NCBI GenBank assembly: GCA_964635065.1
Contig: CAZWMK010000073.1
Span: 1 to 12,598 of the forward strand
Direction of reading: 5' to 3'
Length of the DNA: 12,598 nt
Source: CAZWMK01 sp964635065
GTDB lineage: Bacteria; Pseudomonadota; Alphaproteobacteria; Sphingomonadales; Sphingomonadaceae
A program made the translations under genes and the position numbers. The notes below the pieces were generated by a model. That model ran no database searches, was not told where the DNA came from, and saw only the letters and a list, made by a program, of their open reading frames with translations. Each line of letters opens with the position of its first letter. The first letter of the stretch is position 1. Positions 1 through 6,834 of this stretch are shown in pieces.

Positions 1-338
1 ATGCCGAAGACCCGCGCACCTTCGCGCCGTCGCCCGGCACGGTCACGCATTACCATGCGCCCGGCGGCCTGCATGTCCGCGTCGACAGCGCGCTTTATGA
101 CGGCTACCGCATCCCGCCGCACTACGACAGCCTGATTTCGAAGCTGATCGTCTATGGCGCGAACCGCAACGACTGCCTGATGCGCCTGCGTCGTGCTTTG
201 GAGGAATATATCATCCAGGGTCCGAAAACGACGATCCGCCTGCATCAGGCGCTGTTGACCGATCCGTCGTTCATCAATGGCGATTATTCGATCAAGTGGC
301 TGGAACAATGGCTGGCCGCACAGGACGCCGCAGGCTGA
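1..338 (+). CDS. accC: Biotin carboxylase subunit of acetyl-CoA carboxylase, C-terminal part (5' end outside window)
   Basis: The reading frame entering the window (first full codon at base 3) gives 111 residues to a TGA at 336-338. AccC carboxylates biotin on the carrier protein AccB using ATP and bicarbonate, the first half-reaction of the acetyl-CoA carboxylase step in fatty acid synthesis, in the cytoplasm. The fragment opens with AEDPRTFAPSPG, the conserved start of the biotin carboxylase C-terminal domain. It continues with HAPGGLHVRVDS, containing the Arg equivalent to the catalytic Arg of E. coli AccC (VRWES), and then YDSLISKLIVYG. The closing stretch, from IIQGPKTT to the end, aligns without gaps to the end of E. 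coli AccC as I remember it, so the C-terminus is complete. About three quarters of the protein lies upstream of the window; accB would be expected there but cannot be seen. Confidence 0.95.
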   Translation, partial: AEDPRTFAPSPGTVTHYHAPGGLHVRVDSALYDGYRIPPHYDSLISKLIVYGANRNDCLMRLRRALEEYIIQGPKTTIRLHQALLTDPSFINGDYSIKWLEQWLAAQDAAG

Positions 339-342
339 GATC

Positions 343-368
343 GAGGGGCGGGTCACGGCCCGCCCTTC
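343..368 (+). terminator. GC-rich hairpin after accC, possible terminator
   Basis: Five bases after the accC stop codon, GGGCGGG (346-352) pairs perfectly with CCCGCCC (359-365) around the loop TCACGG. The stem can be extended outward by a G-U, an A-U and a G-C pair to 343-368. What follows is TTCCCTT near the hairpin, pyrimidine-rich but with no proper T-run. The hairpin may therefore terminate weakly or only protect the accC mRNA end. It separates accC from topA. Confidence 0.45.
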
Positions 369-442
369 CCTTGACCGTCATCTGCCTGTAAAGCCTCGCG
401 CCCAATGACCGGATATTCCTCCGGCCCGAAGGATGGCAGCGC

Positions 443-3079
443 ATGGATCTCGTGATCGTCGAATCGCCCGCCAAGGCGAAAACGATCAACAAATATCTCG
501 GCAGCACCTATCAGGTGCTGGCGTCCTATGGCCATGTGCGCGACCTGCCGCCAAAAGACGGCTCGGTCGATCCTGACGCCGATTTCTCGATGCAGTGGGA
601 GGTCTATGGCGACAAGGCAAAGCAGCTGCGCGCCATTGCCGACGCCGCCAAGAACGCCGACCGCCTGATCCTCGCGACCGACCCGGATCGCGAGGGCGAG
701 GCGATCAGCTGGCACCTCTATGAATGGCTGAAGGCGAAAAAGGCGCTACCGAAAGCGGTCGAACGCGTCACCTTCAACGCCATCACCAAAACTGCGGTCA
801 CCGAGGCGATGGCGCAGCCGCGTCAGCTCGACACCGATCTGGTCGACGCCTATCTCGCCCGTCGCGCGCTGGATTATCTTGTCGGCTTCACCCTGTCGCC
901 GGTGCTGTGGCGCAAGCTGCCCGGCGCAAAGTCGGCGGGCCGAGTGCAGTCGGTCGCGCTGCGTCTTGTCGTCGACCGCGAGCGCGAGATCGAAGCCTTT
1001 CTGTCGCGCGAATACTGGACGGTCGTCGCCGATGCCGCCTCGCCGTCGGGCACGCCGTTTCAGGCGCGCCTTGTCGGCTGGCAGGGCAACAAGCTCGACA
1101 AGTTCGACCTCGCCAATGCCGCACTTGCCAACGAAGCCCGCGCCGACGTGCTGGCGGGCGACTATCGCGTGTCGGGCGTCGAAACCAAGCCGGTCACGCG
1201 CAACCCTTGGCCGCCCTTCACCACGTCAACGCTGCAACAGGAAGCCGCACGCAAGCTCGGACTGACCGCCAGCATCACGATGCGCCTTGCCCAGTCGCTC
1301 TATGAAGACGGGCACATCACCTACATGCGTACCGACGGCGTGCAGATCGCGGGCGAAGCGATTGCGAGCGCACGCGACGTCATCGCCGAGGAATTCGGCG
1401 CCGATCACGTGCCCGAAAAGCCGCGCATCTATCAGACCAAAGCGAAGAACGCGCAGGAAGCGCACGAAGCCATCCGCCCGACCGACCTGCGCAAGCATCC
1501 CAAGCGCGCCGGCCTGTCGGGCGATGCCGCGCGCCTGTATGATCTCATCTGGAAGCGCACGCTCGCCAGCCAGATGGCGAGCGCCCGCATGGAGCGCACG
1601 ACCGTCGACCTGACCGACGCGCATGGCCGCGCGGCGCTCCGCGCCTCGGGCCAGGTGATGCTGTTCCCCGGCTTCCTCGCGCTCTATCAGGAAACTGCCG
1701 ACGAACCGGACAGCGACGACGAGGACAGCCGCCGCCTGCCGAAACTCGCCAAGGGCGATCACATCAAGGTATCCGACGCCAAGGCCGAACAGCATTTCAC
1801 CGAACCGCCCCCGCGCTATTCGGAAGCCAGCCTTGTGAAAAAGCTGGAAGAACTCGGCATCGGCCGTCCGTCGACCTATGCGTCGACGCTGCAAACGCTG
1901 CGCGACCGCGCCTATGTCCGCGTCGAAAAGAACCGTTTCCACCCCGAGGAAAAGGGCCGGCTCGTTACCGCCTTCCTCGAACGCTTCTTCGAACGCTATG
2001 TGTCTTACGACTTCACGGCGCATCTCGAAGACCAGCTCGACGAGATTTCGGCAGGCGATATCGACTGGAAGGAAGTGCTGCGCGCCTTCTGGGCCGACTT
2101 CAAACCGAAAACCGCCGAGATTCTCGAACTGAAGCCGAGCGACGTCACTGTCGCTCTGGACGAATTTCTCGCGCCGATGCTGTTCCCCGGCGACCCCAAG
2201 AACCCGGATGCCGACCCGCGCGCCTGCCCGGTCTGCGACGCTGGGCGGCTCAGCCTGAAAACCGGCCGTTTCGGGGCATTCATCGCCTGCTCCAACTATC
2301 CCGAATGCCGCTACACGCGTCGTTTTGCGAGCGAGAATGGCGACAATGGCGCCGATACCGGCCCGCGCGAACTCGGCCTTGATGACGCGACCGGCGAGCC
2401 GATCACGCTGCGCGTCGGGCGCTTTGGCCCCTTCGTCCAGCGGGGTGAAGGCGACAAGCCGCCGCGCGCCTCGCTACCGAAAGGCGTAACTGCCGACAGC
2501 ATCGACCTTGAACTGGCGATGAAACTGCTGTCGCTGCCGCGCACCATCGGCAACCACCCCGAATCCGGCCAGCCGATCACCGCCAGTATCGGGCGCTATG
2601 GCCCCTATCTCGCGCATGACGGCAAATATGCGCGCCTGTCGGACTGGCGCGAAGTGTTCGACACCGGCATGAACGCCGCCGTCGTCCGCCTTGCCGAAGC
2701 CGCCGCCGGTGGTGGCCGCGCCCGCAAGGCCGCCGAACCGCTCGCAGTCCTTGGCGCGCATCCCGAAAGCGGGCTTGAGCTGAAAGTGCTCGAAGGCCGT
2801 TTCGGTCCCTATGTCTCGGACGGCACGACACACGCGACGCTCCCAAAATCCGCCGACCCCAAGGCCGTCACGCTCGAAGAAGCCATCGCGCTGATCGACG
2901 CCAAGATCGCCAAGGGTCCGTCGACAAAGGCCAAGAAAGCGCCCGCGAAAAAAGCCGCGCCCAAGAAAGCTGCCACTGCCAAGAGCGCGACGGCAAAGAC
3001 TGCGCCCGCGAAAAAAGCGACTGCAAAAAAGACTGCCGCCAAAAAGACAACAACGAAGGCCACCAAGCCTTCCGAATAA
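443..3079 (+). CDS. topA: DNA topoisomerase I (type IA), with lysine/alanine-rich C-terminal tail
   Basis: TopA relaxes negative supercoils by cutting one strand through a 5'-phosphotyrosine link and passing the other through. The 878 residues are close to the E. coli length (865). The Toprim domain holds Glu7 in VIVESPAKAKTI and the metal-binding DPDREGE at residues 80-86. The active-site tyrosine is Tyr294 in HITYMRTDG, and the GRPSTYA motif follows further on. After the core there is one clear four-cysteine zinc ribbon (Cys595, Cys598, Cys616, Cys622), then repeats with the RFGPFV / RYGPYL pattern typical of alphaproteobacterial TopA C-termini. From about residue 822 the chain is a histone-H1-like tail of AKK, PAKK and AKKT units, probably binding DNA non-specifically. 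The ATG at 443 is preceded by GAAGGA with a 10-base gap and gives the expected N-terminus. No other in-frame start looks better. Confidence 0.98.
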   Translation: MDLVIVESPAKAKTINKYLGSTYQVLASYGHVRDLPPKDGSVDPDADFSMQWEVYGDKAKQLRAIADAAKNADRLILATDPDREGEAISWHLYEWLKAKKALPKAVERVTFNAITKTAVTEAMAQPRQLDTDLVDAYLARRALDYLVGFTLSPVLWRKLPGAKSAGRVQSVALRLVVDREREIEAFLSREYWTVVADAASPSGTPFQARLVGWQGNKLDKFDLANAALANEARADVLAGDYRVSGVETKPVTRNPWPPFTTSTLQQEAARKLGLTASITMRLAQSLYEDGHITYMRTDGVQIAGEAIASARDVIAEEFGADHVPEKPRIYQTKAKNAQEAHEAIRPTDLRKHPKRAGLSGDAARLYDLIWKRTLASQMASARMERTTVDLTDAHGRAALRASGQVMLFPGFLALYQETADEPDSDDEDSRRLPKLAKGDHIKVSDAKAEQHFTEPPPRYSEASLVKKLEELGIGRPSTYASTLQTLRDRAYVRVEKNRFHPEEKGRLVTAFLERFFERYVSYDFTAHLEDQLDEISAGDIDWKEVLRAFWADFKPKTAEILELKPSDVTVALDEFLAPMLFPGDPKNPDADPRACPVCDAGRLSLKTGRFGAFIACSNYPECRYTRRFASENGDNGADTGPRELGLDDATGEPITLRVGRFGPFVQRGEGDKPPRASLPKGVTADSIDLELAMKLLSLPRTIGNHPESGQPITASIGRYGPYLAHDGKYARLSDWREVFDTGMNAAVVRLAEAAAGGGRARKAAEPLAVLGAHPESGLELKVLEGRFGPYVSDGTTHATLPKSADPKAVTLEEAIALIDAKIAKGPSTKAKKAPAKKAAPKKAATAKSATAKTAPAKKATAKKTAAKKTTTKATKPSE
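2939..3018 (+). repeat. 17-base direct repeat in the lysine/alanine tail of topA
   Basis: GCGCCCGCGAAAAAAGC occurs exactly at 2939-2955 and again at 3002-3018, within a stretch built from AAG/AAA and GCC/GCG codons. The repeat encodes the APAKKA units of the TopA tail. The copies are in the same frame, as expected if the tail grew by duplication, and recombination between them would shorten the tail by 21 residues without a frameshift. Confidence 0.6.
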
Positions 3080-3109
3080 GTTTACCCTACAGGAAAGGAC
3101 CAGCCCGCC

Positions 3110-3655
3110 ATGTCAGACACATCCAATATGACTGATACCGGGCTGATCCTTCGTGCGTTGTCCTTTGCGGCCTTCAAACACCGCAATGATCGCCGCAAGG
3201 ACAAAGACGCATCACCTTACATCAACCACCCGATTGCCCTCGCCGATCTGCTCTCCAATGAAGCGGGGATCAGTGATCCGGTTGTCCTGTGCGCGGCCAT
3301 CCTGCACGACACGATCGAAGACACGGAAACAACCTACGGCGAACTTGTGACTTTGTTCGGGCGCGACATCGCTGATGTCGTCGCGGAAGTGACGGATGAC
3401 ACGTCACTGGAACGCGAAGAGCGCAAGCGCCTTCAGATCGTCAAGGCGGCATCGAAATCGAACCGCGCCAAGTTGGTCAAGCTGGCAGACAAAAGCTGCA
3501 ACCTGCGCGATATCGCCTCCCAGCCGCCACATGACTGGCCACTTGAGCGACGGCAGGCCTATTTTGATTGGTCAGCAGAAGTCATTGCCGGGATGCGCGG
3601 CATCCATGCCGGGCTAGAACGGATTTTCGATACGGCGATGCAAGCGCGCCCCTGA
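3110..3655 (+). CDS. MESH1-type HD-domain hydrolase (small alarmone hydrolase, probable ppGpp 3'-pyrophosphohydrolase)
   Basis: The 181-residue protein is a single HD domain with no synthetase, TGS or ACT domain, so it is far shorter than RelA/SpoT. The HD signature is complete: His24 in FKHRNDRRKD, His40 in PYINHP, His66-Asp67 with Glu70-Asp71 in ILHDTIEDT, VTDD at 94-97, and Asp127 to Arg133 in KLADKSCNLRD. The order and wording match animal MESH1 (as I recall it) from near the N-terminus to the end, including the YFDWSAEVI segment. Characterised relatives remove the 3'-pyrophosphate of (p)ppGpp; human MESH1 is also reported to dephosphorylate NADPH, so that substrate is possible. The start has a strong AGGAAAGGA (3091-3099) 10 bases ahead. 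It lies 30 bases after topA on the same strand with no terminator between, so co-transcription is likely. A bifunctional Rel/SpoT presumably exists elsewhere, making this an additional hydrolase. Confidence 0.85.
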   Translation: MSDTSNMTDTGLILRALSFAAFKHRNDRRKDKDASPYINHPIALADLLSNEAGISDPVVLCAAILHDTIEDTETTYGELVTLFGRDIADVVAEVTDDTSLEREERKRLQIVKAASKSNRAKLVKLADKSCNLRDIASQPPHDWPLERRQAYFDWSAEVIAGMRGIHAGLERIFDTAMQARP

Positions 3656-3700
3656 CCCGACAGATAAACACCGAAATCCTGTCCTATTCAGCGGGCATCT

Positions 3701-3719
3701 GTCATGGTGTCACAATGAC
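3701..3719. repeat. Inverted repeat GTCAT-N9-ATGAC in the MESH1-rnr gap
   Basis: GTCAT at 3701-3705 is the exact reverse complement of ATGAC at 3715-3719. Within this segment TGTCA also occurs twice in direct order (3700-3704 and 3708-3712). It sits about 115 bases before the rnr start, upstream of the candidate rnr promoter. No T-run follows, so it is not a terminator. It could be a protein-binding site or chance. Confidence 0.25.
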
Positions 3720-3769
3720 GTGGCCTGTTGTTTCCCCTGATTATCGCGTAACACGCGCGGCATGCCCTG

Positions 3770-3807
3770 TTGCCCGAAAGTCACCCCGCGCCATATGCGT
3801 GACTTTC
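3770..3807 (+). promoter_or_regulatory. Candidate rnr promoter inside a perfect 9-base inverted repeat
   Basis: GAAAGTCAC (3776-3784) and GTGACTTTC (3799-3807) are perfect reverse complements separated by 14 bases, ending 26 bases before the rnr start codon. The 14-base centre contains CATATG (3792-3797). TTGCCC at 3770-3775 lies 16 bases upstream of it, which would make a plausible -35/-10 pair with the -10 between the two arms. That arrangement resembles a repressor operator around a promoter; alternatively the same sequence forms a hairpin in a longer mRNA leader. No T-run follows, so termination is unlikely. The inverted repeat is certain; the promoter reading is a guess. Confidence 0.4.
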
Positions 3808-3833
3808 CTGAACTTTGACGACTGGAACATCCG

Positions 3834-6077
3834 ATGAGCCGCCCCCGCCGCCCTGCCCCCGGCCTGCCGTCGGAGGAACGCATTCTCGAATTCATCAGCG
3901 AAAGCCCGACGCCGGTCGGCAAGCGCGAGATTTCCCGCGCCTTCGCGCTCTCGGGTCAGGACAAGGTGGCCTTGAAGGCACGGCTGCGCGACATGGAAAA
4001 CGATGGTCTGATCGAAGCCGGGCCGGGCCGCACCTTCCACAAGGGCGGCGGCTTGCCGAAGGTTACGGTGCTGCGCGTCGTCGATGTGGCGGACGGCCAG
4101 ACGGTCGCTGTCCCCGATGTCTGGAACAAGGCAGGTGCGCCGCCGCGCGTTCGCATTGTTCCGGGCAAGCGGCAGGCGGCGCTTGGGCCAGGCGAGCGCG
4201 TACTCGCGCGCATCGAAGAAGCCGGTCAGGGCTATCGCGCGCACATCATGAAGAAGCTGGCGGGCGGGCGTGAAGCCGTGCTCGGCGTCCTCAGCCGCGA
4301 CGTCAGTGGCGGCTTGCGGCTGGTGCCGGTCGACAAGCGCAACCGTCTCGATTTCGCGCTGACCGATCTCGGCAATGCACAGCCCGGCGATCTCGTGCTG
4401 GCCGAAACCGGCGGCAAGGCGCATAGCCCGACCGCCAAGATCGTCGAGGTGCTGGGCGACCCCTTCGCGCCGCGCAGTTTCTCACTGATTGCCATTCACG
4501 AAAAGGGCATTCCCTCGGTCTTTCCGGACGAGGTGCTGGACGAGGCGAAAACGACTGCTGCGCGCGACCTTGGCCCGCGCGAGGATTTACGCGATCTGCC
4601 GATCATCACTATCGATCCCGCCGATGCCCGCGACCATGACGATGCCGTCTGGGCCGCGCCCGATGACGATGCCGGCAATCCCGGCGGCTGGCGCGCCATC
4701 GTCGCCATCGCCGATGTCAGCTTTTATGTCCGTCCCGGTTCCGATCTCGACCGCGAGGCGCGCAAGCGCGGCAATTCGGTCTATTTCCCTGACCGGGTCG
4801 TGCCGATGCTGCCCGAACTCTTGTCAGCCGATGTCTGTTCGCTGGTCGCACATGTCGACCGCGCGGTCATTGCCTGCCATCTCCAGATCGCCGCCGATGG
4901 CAGCCTGAAGGGCCAGCGTTTCACGCGCGCCGTTATCCGCTGTGCCGCCAACCTCGCCTATGAGGACGCGCAAGCCGCCATCGACGGCAAGCGCGACGAG
5001 CCGCTGCTCGAACCCGTGCTCAGGCCGCTGTGGGGTGCGTGGGGCGCCTTGGCCAAGGCGCGCGACCGGCGCGCGCCGCTTGACCTTGATTTGCCCGAAC
5101 GGCGGGTCATCCTTGATGAAGCCGGGCGCATCGTCGAGATTCGCCAGCGCGAACGGTTGGACGCGCACCGGCTGATCGAAGATTATATGATCGCCGGAAA
5201 TGTCGCCGCCGCGCGCGCGATCGAGGCGAAGAAGCTGTCGCCGATGTATCGCGTCCACGAACCGCCCAGCCGCGAAAAGCTGGTGGCGCTGAAAGATTAT
5301 CTCGACACTTTCGGCATTGCGCTTGCGCTGGGGCAGGTGATTACGCCGAGATTGTTCAACCGCATGCTGGAAGGCGTGCGCGAGGAAGCCCATGGTCCGC
5401 AGGTGCAAGAACAGGTGCTGCGCACACAGACACAGGCCTATTATGCGCCGGAAAATCGCGGTCACTTCGGGCTGGCGCTGACGTCTTACGCCCATTTCAC
5501 CTCGCCCATCCGCCGCTATGCCGATCTGGTCGTTCATCGCGCGCTGGTGCGCGGCTATGGTCTTGGGGATGGCGGGCTGACCGATGCCGAACTGGCCGGC
5601 CTTGCCCGCACAGGCGAGCATATTTCGCAGACCGAAAGGCGCGCGATGGAGGCCGAACGCGACACCATCGACCGTTATGTTGCCGCCTATCTGTCGGAAA
5701 AGGTCGGAGAGGTTTTACCGGCGCGCATCACCGGCGTCGCCCGCTTCGGCTTTTTTGCAACTGTCGATGGCATTGGCGGCGACGGGCTGGTGCCAGTGTC
5801 GCACCTGGGTGCCGAACGCTTCACCTTCGATGAAGGCGCACAGGCCCTGGAAGGCGTCGAAACCGGCACGCGCTACACACCGGGCATGAAGCTTGATCTC
5901 AGGCTGGCCGAAGCCGATTCGATCACTGGCACCTTGCGCTTCGAACTGGCCGAGATGGCCGAACTGCCCCAGCGCACACGGCGCGACAGGATGTTGCGGC
6001 GCGGCGCAGGGGGCAACCTTCCGCCCGGTCGGGGCCGCTCAGGCGGCGGTCAGGCGCGCGCGAATCGTCGCAAATAA
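3834..6077 (+). CDS. rnr: Ribonuclease R (RNB-family 3'-5' exoribonuclease)
   Basis: RNase R degrades structured RNA processively from the 3' end and works in mRNA decay, rRNA quality control and trans-translation. Domain order is clear in 747 residues: an N-terminal winged-helix segment (about 15-70), cold-shock-like OB regions (about 80-240), the RNB catalytic core from about 250 to 600, an S1 RNA-binding domain (about 625-710) and a basic Gly/Arg-rich tail (711-747). The metal-binding motif is TIDPADARDHDDAV, with Asp261, Asp267, Asp269 and Asp270 corresponding to E. coli Asp272, Asp278, Asp280 and Asp281. The RNB signature HFTSPIRRYADLVVHR is at 554-569. It is shorter than the E. coli enzyme (813) mainly at the termini. 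The start is chosen because the conserved region begins directly after it; the ribosome site is weak (GGA at 3823-3825). Its last 39 bases overlap the end of the HPt gene on the other strand. Confidence 0.96.
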   Translation: MSRPRRPAPGLPSEERILEFISESPTPVGKREISRAFALSGQDKVALKARLRDMENDGLIEAGPGRTFHKGGGLPKVTVLRVVDVADGQTVAVPDVWNKAGAPPRVRIVPGKRQAALGPGERVLARIEEAGQGYRAHIMKKLAGGREAVLGVLSRDVSGGLRLVPVDKRNRLDFALTDLGNAQPGDLVLAETGGKAHSPTAKIVEVLGDPFAPRSFSLIAIHEKGIPSVFPDEVLDEAKTTAARDLGPREDLRDLPIITIDPADARDHDDAVWAAPDDDAGNPGGWRAIVAIADVSFYVRPGSDLDREARKRGNSVYFPDRVVPMLPELLSADVCSLVAHVDRAVIACHLQIAADGSLKGQRFTRAVIRCAANLAYEDAQAAIDGKRDEPLLEPVLRPLWGAWGALAKARDRRAPLDLDLPERRVILDEAGRIVEIRQRERLDAHRLIEDYMIAGNVAAARAIEAKKLSPMYRVHEPPSREKLVALKDYLDTFGIALALGQVITPRLFNRMLEGVREEAHGPQVQEQVLRTQTQAYYAPENRGHFGLALTSYAHFTSPIRRYADLVVHRALVRGYGLGDGGLTDAELAGLARTGEHISQTERRAMEAERDTIDRYVAAYLSEKVGEVLPARITGVARFGFFATVDGIGGDGLVPVSHLGAERFTFDEGAQALEGVETGTRYTPGMKLDLRLAEADSITGTLRFELAEMAELPQRTRRDRMLRRGAGGNLPPGRGRSGGGQARANRRK

Positions 6078-6365
6078 CGGCTCGATCAGGGTTGGATGCG
6101 GATGTTCGGGCAGGTCCAGCGCATCGTGCATGCGATCGAGAAAAAGAGTGATGGCCGCCGCACCGGCAAAGGCGCTGATTTCGTCCTCCAGCGCATGGGC
6201 GAGGGCCGCGACGCCTTCGAAACCATAGGCGCGGGCCACGCCCTTGAGCGAATGCACCTGCCGCAGGAAGTCTTCACGCGGGGTGACGGACAGGCGCGAT
6301 TCCATGAGATAAAGCCGCTCCGACAATTCCTGCCGCGCCAGCGACCGCTCTTCAGCTTCAATCAC
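6039..6365 (-). CDS. Single-domain histidine phosphotransfer (HPt) protein
   Basis: This small cytoplasmic protein is predicted to relay phosphoryl groups between receiver domains. Translation from a GTG at 6365-6363 gives 108 residues. The phospho-accepting histidine is His38 in QVHSLKGVARAYGF, matching the HPt signature HxLKGxAxxxG, and the chain is otherwise predicted helical. The GTG is preferred because AGGGAGG (6377-6371) lies 5 bases ahead. The frame remains open to an ATG at 6470, but the extra 35 residues look like untranslated leader and match nothing in the family. The ATG one base upstream of the chosen GTG hits a stop after three codons. The gene converges with rnr (39-base overlap of 3' ends) and diverges from rpmG. 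It is too short to be ChpT, which is a two-domain dimeric protein. Its partner is unknown; DivK and PleD genes lie within 2.3 kb. Confidence 0.85.
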   Translation of the reverse strand: MIEAEERSLARQELSERLYLMESRLSVTPREDFLRQVHSLKGVARAYGFEGVAALAHALEDEISAFAGAAAITLFLDRMHDALDLPEHPHPTLIEPLFATIRARLTAA

Positions 6366-6444
6366 GCATTCCTCCCTGCACGCTTCTGTCTGGTCTCCGG
6401 AATGCCGCAACCGCCTTTCAGTTCCGTTAAATTGGCAAGCCGCC

Positions 6445-6450
6445 TTGACT
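6445..6450 (+). promoter_or_regulatory. Possible -35 box for rpmG
   Basis: TTGACT, preceded by C to give the CTTGAC favoured by many alphaproteobacterial housekeeping promoters, lies about 94 bases before the rpmG start. No good -10 hexamer is seen 16-18 bases downstream; CAATGC at 6468-6473 is the best available. The gap must contain promoters in both directions for rpmG and the HPt gene. Confidence 0.25.
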
Positions 6451-6472
6451 ATTGCGGCGGATTGATGCAATG

Positions 6473-6488
6473 CCGCGACCGATCGCGG
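6473..6488 (+). other. Hairpin in the rpmG leader
   Basis: CCGCGA (6473-6478) pairs perfectly with TCGCGG (6483-6488) around the tetraloop CCGA, and two outer G-U pairs can extend it. It is followed after 23 bases by a run of six T (6512-6517), but no strong stem abuts that run. It may be a leader structure in the rpmG mRNA, if transcription starts near 6470 or earlier. An attenuator is conceivable but not convincing. Confidence 0.3.
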
Positions 6489-6543
6489 TGCGTACAGCGC
6501 CGCTCACAGTCTTTTTTACAGCAGTTTCAGGGACGTCCGAGTC

Positions 6544-6711
6544 ATGGCAAAGCCGACCACCGTCAAGATCAAGCTCGTCAGCACCGCCGACACGGGCTTC
6601 TTCTATGTCACCAAGAAGAATCCGCGCACGCAGACGGAAAAGCTGTCGTTCCGCAAATATGATCCGGTTGTGCGCAAGCACGTCGAATTCAAGGAAGCGA
6701 AGATCAAGTAA
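6544..6711 (+). CDS. rpmG: 50S ribosomal protein L33
   Basis: This 55-residue protein is a small basic component of the large ribosomal subunit, located near the E-site. It starts MAKPTTVKIKLVSTADTGFF, continues with YVTKKNPRTQTEKLSFRKYD and ends VEFKEAKIK, the standard bacterial L33 pattern at full length. It has no cysteines, so it is the zinc-independent (C-minus) type. The ATG at 6544 is preceded by CAGGGA (6528-6533) with a 10-base gap. It is a single-gene unit: the HPt gene upstream is divergent and pleD downstream is convergent. A strong terminator follows 23 bases after its stop. Confidence 0.97.
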   Translation: MAKPTTVKIKLVSTADTGFFYVTKKNPRTQTEKLSFRKYDPVVRKHVEFKEAKIK

Positions 6712-6734
6712 GATCCCGCATTCCTGCGTTATTC

Positions 6735-6768
6735 AACGGCCGCCATATGGCGGCCGTTTGCATTTTGA
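6735..6768 (+). terminator. Intrinsic terminator of rpmG built on a 24-base perfect palindrome
   Basis: Bases 6735-6758 form a perfect palindrome (arm AACGGCCGCCAT then its reverse complement), giving a GC-rich stem of about 10 pairs with a small AT loop, followed by TTTGCATTTT. On the plus strand this fits a rho-independent terminator for rpmG. On the minus strand the stem is followed by GAATAACG rather than a T-run, so it should not terminate pleD well. Confidence 0.85.
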
Positions 6769-6834
6769 CTGCATGTCTGAATAGCCCCCACCGACGCACC
6801 CGCCCATCCTGATGAGCGGACACGCAGCGCCGAA

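Noticed and set aside
371..376. TTGACC after the accC hairpin as a topA -35 box
   Set aside because: No acceptable -10 hexamer lies 16-18 bases downstream; the only T/A-rich hexamer (TGTAAA at 387) is too close.
1226..2023. Antisense open frame of 265 codons inside topA
   Set aside because: Shadow of the topA codon pattern; no domain, no ribosome site, and topA is certain on the other strand.
3025..3031. A_AAA_AAG slippery heptamer in the correct phase in the topA tail, which could allow -1 frameshifting past the topA stop
   Set aside because: There is no upstream ribosome-like stimulator and no downstream hairpin, and the heptamer is expected in a run of Lys codons. The shifted product would only add about 34 residues running into the next gene.
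4824..5621. Antisense open frame of 265 codons inside rnr
   Set aside because: Shadow of the RNB catalytic region; no motif of its own.
6366..6470. Extension of the HPt gene to an ATG at 6470
   Set aside because: The added residues match nothing in HPt proteins and lack a ribosome site, whereas the GTG at 6365 has AGGGAGG five bases ahead.
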